A stretch of 64,000 nucleotides of DNA from Pseudomonas psychrophila (GTDB lineage: Bacteria > Pseudomonadota > Gammaproteobacteria > Pseudomonadales > Pseudomonadaceae), in assembly GCF_001043005.1 (NCBI RefSeq), contig NZ_JYKZ01000002.1, positions 1 to 64,000 of the forward strand, written 5' to 3'. Shown piece after piece: positions 35,069 through 45,000 of the stretch. Numbering within the stretch: position 1 is the stretch's first letter; every line of letters begins with the position of its first letter. A program made the translations under genes and the position numbers. The notes under the pieces were generated by a model. That model worked only from the letters and a program-made list of their open reading frames with translations. It was not told where the DNA came from and made no database searches.

Positions 35069-36021
35069 GTATTGAACTCTGTCTGCCTGAAGCCGCAACC
35101 GTAGTCATCGACATGGTCGAGCCCGGCGACCTGTTCGAATTGAGGGTGTTGAGCGGTTTGCATCAGGGTGCCGCGTTGCCATTGTTCGGCGAGCAATGGT
35201 GTATCGGTGCTCATCAGGAGGCCGACCTGGAGTTGTGCGACCCCGGGATAGAAGATCAGCATGCCCGGTTGCACAGCATTGACGGTGGGTGGATGGTGCA
35301 GGCCCAAGAGGGCCTGTTGCAGGATGAAACGGGCGCTACCCTGGCGCGCATTGCCAACCTGGTCCCGGGTGCAGAGTTTTCCATTGGCGGCATTCGACTG
35401 TGCATCGCCAATGCACACGGTCCCTGGAGGGAGGCGCCTGTACCCGCGCCTTCTGTGTCGAGCGAAGCCGTCCCTGAGCACAGGCGCACACCCTCTGAAG
35501 GACGCACGGGGAAATGGCTGATAGCAACCCTCACCGTGCTACTGCTGGCCATGGCCGGATTGGCCATGTTGCCTTCCAGCAAGGTGCAGCCCGCCGTCCC
35601 TCCATCCTCTTCTGTCGGCGACAGACGCCCGCTTGCGACGACCCATCAGGTCCATCAGCAATTGCTCAAAATGTTGATCGAACGGGAACTGGGCAATCAC
35701 CTCAGGCTGGAGGTGGCCGCAGATCAAATCACGCTGCGTGGTGACGTCACCCAAGAGGTGCTGGCGATGGTTTCGCGCATGCTCGAGCGCTTTGAGGCGC
35801 AGTTTGAAACATCGATTTCGATCATCAACAAGGCTCAGGAAATCAGTACCGCGCTGCCCTTCAGAATCGTTCAGGTCATCGGCGGTAAACGGGCCCATGT
35901 GGTACTGGCAGATGGTCGTCGGTTGTTTTTTGGAGATGAGACTGACGGCGTTCGGCTGACTGCGATCGACAATCATCGCCTGCTATTTGAGGGAAAACAG
36001 CGCTACGAGGTGAACTGGTGA
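35065..36021 (+). CDS. sctD: SctD (HrpQ) inner-membrane ring protein
   Basis: A 318-residue single-pass inner-membrane ring protein. An FHA-like cytoplasmic domain is visible at residues 20-120 (LRVLSGLHQGAALPL, ADLELCDPGIEDQHARL). A membrane helix lies near 152-172 (WLIATLTVLLLAMAGLAML), followed by a periplasmic part with a BON/ring-building fold. The start is TTG 35065, overlapping the sctV stop, with GAGGT six bases before it. The protein corresponds to HrpQ of P. syringae. Confidence 0.87.
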   Translation: MSIELCLPEAATVVIDMVEPGDLFELRVLSGLHQGAALPLFGEQWCIGAHQEADLELCDPGIEDQHARLHSIDGGWMVQAQEGLLQDETGATLARIANLVPGAEFSIGGIRLCIANAHGPWREAPVPAPSVSSEAVPEHRRTPSEGRTGKWLIATLTVLLLAMAGLAMLPSSKVQPAVPPSSSVGDRRPLATTHQVHQQLLKMLIERELGNHLRLEVAADQITLRGDVTQEVLAMVSRMLERFEAQFETSISIINKAQEISTALPFRIVQVIGGKRAHVVLADGRRLFFGDETDGVRLTAIDNHRLLFEGKQRYEVNW

Positions 36022-37376
36022 GCCCCGGTATTGAACAGCGCCTTGAGCGCTGGCGGCAGCGTCAGTCTGCAATGCTGGCCGGCTTTTCACCGGTGACCGT
36101 TTGTGGTCGGGTACTGCGGGTCAATGGCATGTTGCTGCAGTGTCGGTTGCCCCAGGCCCGGATAGGCGACCTGTGCCAGGTCCAGACATCGGGTAACGAA
36201 TGGATACTCGCCGAAATCATCGGCTTTGATCAGCAAGACGCAATGCTCAGCGCCCTGGCAGGTCTGGAAGGCATCGCTGCGGGTGCGGCAGTTGAGCGGC
36301 TGGGTGGCGCCCATCAGGTTCGTGTCGGTAATGATTTACTGGGTCAAGTGCTCGACGGGTTTGGTCGACCGCTCAGTGGCTGCGGCCAGGGCGCTTTCGC
36401 CCGACCGCCTTGCAAAGGTGCCCGTGCGGTTGTGTGCGAGGCGCCATTGCCCACAGAGAGGCCGCGTATCTGGCGTGCATTGCCAACAGGCGTGCGGGCA
36501 ATCGATGGTCTGTTGACCCTGGGCGAGGGGCAGCGGGTGGGGCTGTTTGCCGGTGCCGGGTGTGGCAAGACCACACTGCTGGCCGAAATTGCCCGCAACG
36601 TCGATTGCGATGTGATCGTTTTTGGCCTGATTGGCGAACGCGGTCGCGAGTTACGCGAGTTTCTCGACCACGAGCTGGACGATGGATTGCGTGCCAAGGC
36701 AGTGCTGGTGTGTGCGACCTCGGATCGTTCAAGTATGGAGCGTGCGCGGGCAGCCTTGACGGCCACTGCCCTGGCCGAAGGTTTTCGGCGCAAGGGGCAG
36801 CGGGTTTTATTGCTGATTGACTCCCTGACGCGCTTTGCCCGTGCCCAGCGGGAAATCGGTCTGGCTGCAGGCGAACCCTTAGGACGAGGCGGGCTGCCGC
36901 CATCGGTTTACAGCATGTTGCCGCGTTTGGTGGAGCGCGCGGGCCTGACCCAAGACGGTGTTATCACCGCCATTTATACCGTGCTCATCGAGCAGGACTC
37001 CATGAGCGATCCCGTGGCCGATGAGGTCCGCTCCCTATTGGACGGGCACATTGTGTTGTCTCGAAAACTGGCAGAGCGAGGCCACTATCCGGCGGTCGAT
37101 GTGCTGGGCAGCCTGTCTCGGATCCTGAGCAATGTTGCAACAGCAGAGCATGTGCACAACGCCTCGTCATTGAGGCGCTTGCTTAGCGCTCATCAGCAAA
37201 TCGAGCTGATGCTCAAGCTGGGTGAATACCAGGCGGGAAACGATGCACTGACCGATATGGCCGTCGATAGTCGACGGCAGGTGGATGCCTTTCTGCGACA
37301 GGATCTGCGTGAGCCTGCGTCCTTTCAGGCAACTCTGGAGCATTTGAACGAGTTGACCGCCCATGTCCCTGTTTGA
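36018..37376 (+). CDS. sctN: SctN (HrcN) type III secretion ATPase
   Basis: A 452-residue F1-type ATPase that unfolds substrates and strips chaperones at the export gate. Walker A is GAGCGKTT near residue 180, Walker B is RVLLLIDSLTRFA near 265, and the catalytic-glutamate region is IGERGRELREF. Full length. The start is GTG 36018 in a GTGA overlap with sctD, and the 3' end overlaps sctO by 14 bases. Confidence 0.96.
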   Translation: MSPGIEQRLERWRQRQSAMLAGFSPVTVCGRVLRVNGMLLQCRLPQARIGDLCQVQTSGNEWILAEIIGFDQQDAMLSALAGLEGIAAGAAVERLGGAHQVRVGNDLLGQVLDGFGRPLSGCGQGAFARPPCKGARAVVCEAPLPTERPRIWRALPTGVRAIDGLLTLGEGQRVGLFAGAGCGKTTLLAEIARNVDCDVIVFGLIGERGRELREFLDHELDDGLRAKAVLVCATSDRSSMERARAALTATALAEGFRRKGQRVLLLIDSLTRFARAQREIGLAAGEPLGRGGLPPSVYSMLPRLVERAGLTQDGVITAIYTVLIEQDSMSDPVADEVRSLLDGHIVLSRKLAERGHYPAVDVLGSLSRILSNVATAEHVHNASSLRRLLSAHQQIELMLKLGEYQAGNDALTDMAVDSRRQVDAFLRQDLREPASFQATLEHLNELTAHVPV

Positions 37377-37809
37377 CGGGCTTCTTTGTGAAACACGTGC
37401 CCTTGAGCGCTTGCGCGGCCATCGAGCCGAGCGGGCCGAGCGCGTATTGCAAAAAGTATTGAGCGAGCAGCGGGCCTTGAACCTGTGTGTCGAGCAAGCC
37501 CGCATGGATGTTGAGCAAGCCCGTGACCACGAAAACAGTCAGCAGATCGTATTACTGAATCGCTATCGGGGGCAGGTGGTGTCATTCCAGGTTTTGTCGG
37601 GCTGGAACGAGGCGCTGCACAAGGTTTCGGCGCATACGGCTGAGCAACAAAACATCTTGCAGTCGTTGCTTGAGCGTCAGCGCCATGAAGCCGTGAGTGT
37701 CGAGCGTGCCCGCAAGCACGTTGCCGAGAGTCAGCGACAAGTCGAGAAACTTCGTGAGTTGTCGTTGTTGCTGGCAGAGGAGGGGGTATGGCCCAGGGAT
37801 CAGGATTGA
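37363..37809 (+). CDS. sctO: SctO (HrpO) stalk protein
   Basis: A 148-residue, almost wholly helical protein predicted as a two-stranded coiled coil (for example RAERAERVLQKVLSEQRAL and VERARKHVAESQRQVEKL). This is the FliJ/YscO-type stalk linking the ATPase to SctV. The call rests on this fold, the size and the position between sctN and sctP. Confidence 0.85.
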   Translation: MSLFDGLLCETRALERLRGHRAERAERVLQKVLSEQRALNLCVEQARMDVEQARDHENSQQIVLLNRYRGQVVSFQVLSGWNEALHKVSAHTAEQQNILQSLLERQRHEAVSVERARKHVAESQRQVEKLRELSLLLAEEGVWPRDQD

Positions 37810-38183
37810 AATCGGCGCAATTGTCCTTTCATGACGCTCAGACGGCAGTTGTAGCCCGTGTGTCCGAGGCAGACAGCAAATTGTTTGCCGACAACCTGTC
37901 AGGCACCGATTTCGGGCTGGCCCATGCAATGTCTGAGCAGTTGTTGCCCCGTTTGGCAGTGACCGGGCAATCACCCCTGCAGTTTGTGATCTGCCTGGCG
38001 CGCCGTGGGCGGATCTATGTCCGCGCCCGGTATGAAGGTCGGGCCTGGAGTATTTCGTTGCAGGCTGAGCAAGCCGGCACCCGCCAATGGCTCATCCGCC
38101 TGCAGCAACATTGTCAGCAACACCTGGCCCGCACGCTGGGGCAGCCGGTCAGTCTCCAGTTGATGCAGGCGCGCAGGGGATGA
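37788..38183 (+). CDS. sctP: SctP-like (HrpP) substrate-specificity protein, short
   Basis: A 131-residue protein preceded by GAGGAGGGGG and overlapping sctO. Position between sctO and sctQ marks it as the HrpP counterpart, the needle-length and substrate-switch protein. The C-terminal two thirds (SPLQFVICLARRGRIYVRAR) could be the T3S4 switch domain. P. syringae HrpP is about 190 residues, so the N-terminal ruler portion seems reduced. Sequence resemblance alone would not secure the call. Confidence 0.68.
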   Translation: MAQGSGLKSAQLSFHDAQTAVVARVSEADSKLFADNLSGTDFGLAHAMSEQLLPRLAVTGQSPLQFVICLARRGRIYVRARYEGRAWSISLQAEQAGTRQWLIRLQQHCQQHLARTLGQPVSLQLMQARRG

Positions 38184-39169
38184 AGGTGATGCCCGTCACA
38201 TGGTCCCGTCTGGATGCTCAACAGGTAGCGGCTTACCGCCGATTGGGTCGTGGCATTCGATTTTCGTTCCAGGTCGCTGGCGAGCCCGCAGAGCTTTTGC
38301 TTGAGCCGGGCCATGGGCCTGAGGCCGGGGTCGCGCACTCATTCGAGACCCGGTGCGGCGTCATCACCCTAAGTGACGCAGGCGCGATGCTGAGCCTGTT
38401 CGGTGAGTGTCCGGTGGTTTTGGCCGACGGCGACAATGATCCGAACTCATGGTTTTGGGCACTTTTTCAGCAGCGCATGAGCCCGCAATTAACTCGGCTG
38501 TTTGGCCACTTACGACCGCTTGCGACTGTGCAGCCGGGCACCTTCGAATGCCGGATCAGCGTGAGTCTTGGGCAGTCACGCAGTGTCGGCCAACTGAGCA
38601 TGGCGCCTCACAGCCTGTTGATGTTGCATGACGCGGGAGGATGGCAGGCCATCAAGGCGCTGCTGCCCGAGGACTTTGCGCTGGCAGTTCCTGTGGAACT
38701 CGCAGGCTTGCAGTTGGCAATTAAGCAGGTACGCACGTTACGCGTCGGTGACGTACTGGTGGCGGAGCATGGGCCGTTCAGTGCGGATGGCATAGGTCAA
38801 CTGAGTGTCGGACGGCTGCGGCTACACGCGCAGATTGTTGATGAAGGCGGGCGCCGGAGCCTGCGTATTTGTTCTATCGAGGAGTCAGCTGTGGATGAAG
38901 TTCTGTTTGCGGGCACGGCGGTTGCTGAGTCAGAGGGTGATGAGCCGTTTGAAACCTTGCTGTTGGATCTGAGCGTGCGTTGTGGGGTGCTCAAATTGAG
39001 CCTGGGAGAGCTGCGTCAATTGGCACCCGGCACGGTAGTGAACATTGAAGGCTACGGCACAGGCATGGCCGGGCTGTACTACGGCAATCGCGCGGTTGGG
39101 CACGGTCAATTGGTAGAGGTCGATGGACGACTCGGCTTGCAATTGTCGCGCATCAGTTTTTCGCGATGA
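38180..39169 (+). CDS. sctQ: SctQ (HrcQ) C-ring/sorting-platform protein, unsplit
   Basis: A sorting-platform protein of about 329 residues from ATG 38180, in an ATGA overlap with sctP. The C-terminal SpoA domain is visible at about 255-329 ([37 protein letters not shown]), and a second SpoA-like region precedes it. In P. syringae this protein is encoded by two genes, hrcQa and hrcQb. Here one continuous frame covers both parts. The stop overlaps sctR. Confidence 0.88.
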   Translation: MKVMPVTWSRLDAQQVAAYRRLGRGIRFSFQVAGEPAELLLEPGHGPEAGVAHSFETRCGVITLSDAGAMLSLFGECPVVLADGDNDPNSWFWALFQQRMSPQLTRLFGHLRPLATVQPGTFECRISVSLGQSRSVGQLSMAPHSLLMLHDAGGWQAIKALLPEDFALAVPVELAGLQLAIKQVRTLRVGDVLVAEHGPFSADGIGQLSVGRLRLHAQIVDEGGRRSLRICSIEESAVDEVLFAGTAVAESEGDEPFETLLLDLSVRCGVLKLSLGELRQLAPGTVVNIEGYGTGMAGLYYGNRAVGHGQLVEVDGRLGLQLSRISFSR

Positions 39170-39819
39170 CGGTTCAGGGGGTTGACCCTCTTCTGCTGGC
39201 GCTGTTCCTCGCCGGGCTGTCGTTGATGCCCATGCTGCTGGTGGTGTGCACGGCTTTTTTGAAAATCTGCATCGTGTTGATGATTACCCGTAACGCCATC
39301 GGTGTGCAGCAGGTGCCACCGAGCATGGCCCTCTACGGTATTGCGCTTGCCGCAACGCTGTTTGTGATGGCGCCGGTAGGTTATGAAATCTCTCAGATTC
39401 TCAAGCAGTCACCGGTGGATTTGAGCAGCGTGCAAGCCTTGCAGGACAGCGGTCTGCAAGCCGTAAAACCCTTGCAGGCGTTTATGTTGCGTAACACCGC
39501 CCCTGATGTGCTGACCCACCTGCTGGACAACACCGCCCGCATGTGGCCCCCGGAGATGGCGCAACAGGTCAGTCGCGATGACCTGATTCTGCTGGTTCCG
39601 GCTTTTGTTCTTTCGCAGTTGCAGGCGGGGTTTGAAATCGGTTTTTTGATCTATATCCCGTTCATTGTCATCGACTTGATCGTGTCGAACCTGCTGCTTG
39701 CTCTCGGCATGCAAGTGGTTTCACCCATGACGATTTCACTGCCGCTCAAGTTACTGCTGTTTGTACTGGTATCGGGCTGGACACGTCTGCTGGACAGCCT
39801 TTTTCTGTCCTTTCTGTGA
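39166..39819 (+). CDS. sctR: SctR (HrcR) export apparatus protein
   Basis: A 217-residue protein of the FliP/HrcR family, part of the SctRST export pore. Conserved stretches are [16 protein letters not shown] (about 19-35) and the C-terminal [16 protein letters not shown]. Four membrane helices. Full length. Confidence 0.96.
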   Translation: MTVQGVDPLLLALFLAGLSLMPMLLVVCTAFLKICIVLMITRNAIGVQQVPPSMALYGIALAATLFVMAPVGYEISQILKQSPVDLSSVQALQDSGLQAVKPLQAFMLRNTAPDVLTHLLDNTARMWPPEMAQQVSRDDLILLVPAFVLSQLQAGFEIGFLIYIPFIVIDLIVSNLLLALGMQVVSPMTISLPLKLLLFVLVSGWTRLLDSLFLSFL

Positions 39820-39826
39820 GACGCCA

Positions 39827-40087
39827 ATGGACCCGATCCTATTGTTCAAGCAAGGCATGTTGCTGGTGGTGGTGCTGTCTGCGCCGCCGCTGATTGTGGC
39901 GGTCGTAGTGGGGGTGTTGACCTCATTGATCCAGGCGCTGATGCAGATACAGGACCAGACCTTGCCGTTCGGTATCAAGCTGGTAGCCGTGGGAATTACG
40001 CTGGCGCTGACCGGGCGCTGGATCGGAGTTGAATTGATCCAGTTGACCAGCCTTACCTTCGATATGGCGGCGCGCACGGCGCAGTGA
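39827..40087 (+). CDS. sctS: SctS (HrcS) export apparatus protein
   Basis: An 86-residue protein of the FliQ/HrcS family with two membrane helices forming a hairpin, and the typical motif LIQALMQIQDQTLPFG. I chose ATG 39827, seven bases after the sctR stop. Longer frames reach back into sctR and are not real. Confidence 0.94.
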   Translation: MDPILLFKQGMLLVVVLSAPPLIVAVVVGVLTSLIQALMQIQDQTLPFGIKLVAVGITLALTGRWIGVELIQLTSLTFDMAARTAQ

Positions 40088-40100
40088 CTGGAGCCCTGGC

Positions 40101-40898
40101 ATGGCGCTACAAATACCTTACCTTGAGTACTTGCCCAGCCTCGCCATTGCCATGGCGCGTCTGTATCCCTGCTTTTATCTGATTCCGGCATTCTGCTTTC
40201 AGCATGTGCGAGGGATGCCTCGGCATGCCATCGTTTTTTCACTGGCATTGATCCCTGTACCGGGCATTCACCACACCCTTTCGGGCATGGATTACAGCCT
40301 GCTCGCGATAGGCGCGTTGGTGCTTAAAGAAGCGGTTTTGGGTTTTTTGCTGGGGATGTTGCTGTCCATGCCCTTCTGGTTGTTCGAGTCGGTTGGGGCC
40401 TTGCTGGACAACCAGCGCGGCGCCTTGATCGGTGGGCAACTCAACCCTTCACTGGGGCCGGATGCCACGCCTGTTGGGCACATGTTCAAGCAGTTGAGTA
40501 TCTTCTTGCTGATAGTCAGCCTGGGGCTGGGCAGCCTGACCCAGGTGATCTGGGACAGTTACCTGATCTGGCCTGCAACGCTTTGGTTCCCGGCTCCGGG
40601 GGCAGATGGCTTTGCCGTTTATTTAACGCTGCTGGGCGACACCTTTACGCATTTGGTGCTTTACGCGGCCCCTTTTATTGCGTTGCTACTGATTGTCGAG
40701 TTCGCGGTTGCCGTGCTGAGCCTCTACAGCCCGCAGTTGCAGGTATTCGTGTTATCGATGCCCGCCAAGAGCCTGGCAGGGCTGTGCTTCCTGTTGCTCT
40801 ATCTGCCGCAGTTGCAGGATCTGATTGTGGAACGCATGAGCCGGTTGGGGGATCTTGGGCATTCCTTGGGTTTGTTGTTCAAGGTACCGCCGCCATGA
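40101..40898 (+). CDS. sctT: SctT (HrcT) export apparatus protein
   Basis: A 265-residue polytopic protein of the FliR/HrcT family. It has about six membrane helices and the conserved segments GFLLGMLLSMPFWLFESVG, DNQRGAL and QVFVLSMPAKSLAG. Stop overlaps sctU as ATGA. Confidence 0.95.
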   Translation: MALQIPYLEYLPSLAIAMARLYPCFYLIPAFCFQHVRGMPRHAIVFSLALIPVPGIHHTLSGMDYSLLAIGALVLKEAVLGFLLGMLLSMPFWLFESVGALLDNQRGALIGGQLNPSLGPDATPVGHMFKQLSIFLLIVSLGLGSLTQVIWDSYLIWPATLWFPAPGADGFAVYLTLLGDTFTHLVLYAAPFIALLLIVEFAVAVLSLYSPQLQVFVLSMPAKSLAGLCFLLLYLPQLQDLIVERMSRLGDLGHSLGLLFKVPPP

Positions 40899-41995
40899 GT
40901 GAAGACTCGGGTGAAAAGAAATACGACGCGAGCCAAAAAAAGCTGCAAGACCAGCGTCAAAAAGGCCAGGTCGCTCAGAGCCAGGACATTGGCAAGCTTC
41001 TGGCGCTGACAGCCATCAGCGAAATTGCATTGTTATCGGCTCACAGCAGCATGCAACGCCTCGAACAATTATTGATGTTGCCCGTGAGCCTGATAGGGCA
41101 GCCCTTCAGCCGTTCGCTGCAAGCGGTCATCGCAGAGGCGGGCTACGTATTTTTTGGCTTTGCCTTGTTGATGACAGGTACGGCAATTGTCATGAAGTTG
41201 ATCAGTAGCTGGCTGCAGTTCGGCTTTCTGTTTGCTCCCGAAGTCCTGGTGCCTGACTTCAATCGGCTCAACCCGTTCAATCAAGCCAAGCAGATGTTTT
41301 CGGCTCAGTCGTTGATGACCTTGCTCACGGGCCTGATCAAGGCGCTGCTGATCTGTGTGGTGCTTTACCTTGTCATAGGGCCGTCACTGGGCGCGTTGGT
41401 GGGGTTGGTCAACGCCGACTTGCCTGGCTATATCGACGCGTTGATTACCTTGTTCCGGTATTTATTGCACGTGTGCCTTGGATTGTTGCTGGTGCTGGCG
41501 CTGGTGGATCTGGCGTTGCAAAAGTACTTTTTTGCCAAGCGCATGCGCATGACCTACGTCGAAGTGATCAAGGAGTACAAGGGCATGGAGGGTGATCCGC
41601 ACGTCAAGATGATGCGCCGGCAACTGGCTTACGAAATGGCCCAGCAAGCGCATGCGCCCACGTTGCCGCCGCTGGAAGAGGCCGACATGTTGCTGGTCAA
41701 CCCGACTCATTTTGCAGTGGCACTTTATTACCGCCCGCCACAAACCCCCTTGCCGATGCTGCTTGAAAAAGGCACCGATGCCCGCGCGCGGCAGATGATC
41801 GACAGAGCCAAGGCTGCGCAGGTACCTGTGGTTCAGTGTGTCTGGCTGGCGCGTACGCTGTATCGCGAAGCGCTTGGCAGTTGCATTGGCCGCGAGACAT
41901 TGCAGGCCGTTGCGCTGGTCTATCGCACCCTGCGCGAACTGGATGATGACGCGCTGCGTGAAACCATTGAACTGCCGGAGCTTGACCGTCGCTAA
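40895..41995 (+). CDS. sctU: SctU (HrcU) autocleaving switch protein
   Basis: A protein of about 366 residues of the FlhB/HrcU family. It starts MSEDSGEKKYDASQKKLQ, then has four membrane helices (about 30-215) and a cytoplasmic domain with the autocleavage motif NPTH (VNPTHFAVAL). Cleavage there changes substrate preference from early to late proteins. It is the last gene of the eleven-gene operon, and the avrE hrp box starts eight bases after its stop. Confidence 0.95.
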   Translation: MSEDSGEKKYDASQKKLQDQRQKGQVAQSQDIGKLLALTAISEIALLSAHSSMQRLEQLLMLPVSLIGQPFSRSLQAVIAEAGYVFFGFALLMTGTAIVMKLISSWLQFGFLFAPEVLVPDFNRLNPFNQAKQMFSAQSLMTLLTGLIKALLICVVLYLVIGPSLGALVGLVNADLPGYIDALITLFRYLLHVCLGLLLVLALVDLALQKYFFAKRMRMTYVEVIKEYKGMEGDPHVKMMRRQLAYEMAQQAHAPTLPPLEEADMLLVNPTHFAVALYYRPPQTPLPMLLEKGTDARARQMIDRAKAAQVPVVQCVWLARTLYREALGSCIGRETLQAVALVYRTLRELDDDALRETIELPELDRR

Positions 41996-42002
41996 CCGAG
42001 AG

Positions 42003-42031
42003 GGAACCGGGGCCGGGTTTAAAGCCACTTC
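42003..42031 (+). promoter_or_regulatory. hrp box of the avrE-family gene
   Basis: GGAACC-N16-CCACTTC matches the HrpL consensus except for the last base (C for A). It lies 31 bases before the effector start, the same distance as for sctW. Confidence 0.82.
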
Positions 42032-42062
42032 ATCGATATCATCCGATTGAGTCGAGCCTGTC

Positions 42063-45000
42063 ATGCCCTTAGTGCCCATAGATCCTGTTCGTGCGCACAT
42101 GCGTTTGAACGCAACCCGTCCCGCCCTCCCGGGCATCCAGCAAAAACCTGCTTCGAGCAGCATCGCAAAGTGGTGTTCCGACCTCTTTCAGCGCGGACGG
42201 TGTAGCAGGCCGCCTGCGCAATTGACGCAGTTTCGCAGCTATCGGCAGCCTTCAATGGCGTTCAGCGCCCAACTGTCCGATGGCAAAGTCATGACCGAAG
42301 GCTCTCACGCCGGGCAGGACATTGCCCACCAGCTCAACCGGTTGCCCAAACGCTTTATGCAAGACCCGGACTACACAGGTAAAGGCCAGGGGCTGCGGAT
42401 CCTGGACGAAACGCTCAATGTGTTTCATATCCAGTCCACGCCTGCTGCTGCCGCGGTGCTCAAAAGCAGCCGCACCCTGGCGGCTCAACCGTTGCCACTG
42501 GCCAATCCCGGCCGTGCCCACCTGGGGCAGATCAGTGGTGTGCACACCACTGATGACGGTCGCCAATTTCGCTTGGTTGAGCAGCGTCTGCATCGGTTTG
42601 AACCGCAGACTTTAAGCTGGCTGCCCGACAAGGATGAGGCTGCCTACAGTCGTCTTGGCCTGACCAGGGAAGGCGCGCTGATGAAGGTGCCACTGGGTGT
42701 CGGGGACATGAGTGTCGAGGGCAAGACACAGGTGAGCCTGGAACCTTGGGCTGAGGGTTTCTCACTACGGATCAGCCGGGATGCCACAGCCCCCGGCACG
42801 CATCTTGTGCCTGTCAGCGAATCGGGCAAGCCCGTGCAACTCACCCGTATTGGGCTGTCGGGCGATACGCTGTACGCCTCCAATGCCCAGGGTGAACTCT
42901 TGCGCGGGGACCTGCGCAGCGCGCAGGCTGGGCGTTTGCGCATGGTGCCTGAACCGGCCGGGAAACTTGAGTCTCTGTACAAGGGGGGCGTCAGCATCAA
43001 AGGTTTTATGCATGACGACGCTGGCCAGCTCAATGCCCTGATACGTGACACGCACAACCAGCTGCACAGCGCTCCTCTGACAGATACGCCTTCTCAGGAG
43101 CCGGGCTGGAACCTCAGTGATGTGTTGTTCAAGGTTATTGATAAGGGGGTGCCGGAGCCTGGGCTGCGAGCACTCGCTAATGCCGTTGATCTGGGCCAGC
43201 GGGGCAAGGTTGCGCTAGAGGGCAACACACTGCTGTGTTGGGACTCGCAAGCACAGCAATGGGAAAAGACCGATCACATGAATGTGGACCAGCTGGAGCG
43301 GGGACTGGATGGTCGTGCTTATGTGTTGCAAGCCGGTCAGCTTCAGGAACTGGCGACACACAAAAGTCGTGGCTCTGTGTACATGGAGGCTAGTTACGAC
43401 CTGGCACCGCCTGAGGGCGCCCGCACTCATGTCACCCTCAGCAGCGGGGCAAGCGTCAAGGGTGAACGGCAGATCACAGGTTTTGCGGTGGAAAACGCCA
43501 AGCGCTTTGTGACCCTGGATCAAGATAATCAGCTGCATGCCCATGTGGACGGAGCAGAGAGGGCCTTATCCTTTACCCTGCCAAAAGCGCTTAAGGCACT
43601 GGCGCTGGATCGCCGGGGAGATCTTTACGCGCAGAGCCGAACGGGGGAGTTGCTCAAGCTGGAGAAAGCCCACTGGCAAAGTCCTTCCTCGACAGCGAAA
43701 ACGTGGGAAGCCGTCAAGCTACCCGGCAATGAGTGCTTGAAATCACTGCGCATGGGCCCTGATAAACAGTTGATTGCCAGTTGGGGAGAAAACGATCCTC
43801 AACAAAATCGCTGGGGCGAAATATTTCGCCAGTTGGTCGTCTCGCCCGACGGGCAGCCGAAATGGGAAGCGCCAGCGCCGCCCAAAGCGGGCGATAGTTC
43901 CTTGAACTCAGTGTTGAGTGGCGGTGAAATCAAAAGCCAAAACAACGGCACAGCCTGGGCTGTGACCTCCACCGTTCTAGGCCATAAAGCGGAAGGTCTG
44001 GAGCGTGATCGAGGGCTTTTATCCGGCATTGGCGCCCACATAAAACCCCTTGAAGGCCTTAAGAATATAGGCCTGGATATTCAGTATCACTTCAAGGGAC
44101 GTGCCGGACTGGCTGGGCTTTACGCCGATGATCGGGCCTTGCGCGGGCAACTTGATGCGCTGGCGAAGGCAGCACCCTGCACCACGAACATGACGACGCG
44201 TCTTGAACGCTTGAGTGAGCAGCAATCGACGCAAGCTTTGGCTGGCGCCCTCAAGCACGCACTGGGTCAGGTCGAGAAAAACAGTGAGTCTCTGGCTATC
44301 CGGCTGGGTGACATCAAGGGGGCCAGGGTTATCCCGGAACAGGCCGTCGCGGCGGTTGATCACTCTGCGAAGCGCTCGGCGTTCAGTCTTAATCAAATGC
44401 GCCAGACGTTCGAAAACCTCGCGCCCTCAAACACTAATACCACCGCCGCTTTGCTTCGCAGTTATGAAAAACAGGGTGTTTCCTTGTCGCCCTGGCACGG
44501 GGATCAAAAGCGTGATCTGGGCAACCCGACTGCACTGATAGAAAGTGATTTGATTCAACATGCCCGCACACTGTCCCGGCTCGGCGAACTGATCACCCTG
44601 CTGGAAAATGACCCCCCCGATCAGCCCCTGATCAGCGGGACACTGGAGGTGATCATGCAGGCGTATCACGACAGCCCTGTGCACAAGAAAGCGTCGCAAC
44701 AGATCAACAGCTTCGCGCAAGCGGAGACGCTATATAAGAATTTCAAATTATTGGCCAAGGACTTGAGCAACCCCGGATCAGCGCTGCATTTCCATATAGC
44801 GCGAACCTTGGGCATTGGCGGGAAGGGGGATATCAAACAGGTCTTGATGCAGCACATTCAGCAATCGGACAGCGGGCAATCCATCGCGTCTAGCCGGACT
44901 AAAACCAAGGCGGCCGGGGTATTTGCCACAGGCATGTTGCCTGTGCCGCTGCTTGAAGTGTTTGTAGGCGTTTCGAGGGCCAAGGCGAGTGGCGTCATTT

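Noticed and set aside
42738..42768. Another hrp box inside the avrE gene (GGAACC followed by CACTACG)
   Set aside because: The spacing is wrong (17 and no CCAC), and no gene start follows.
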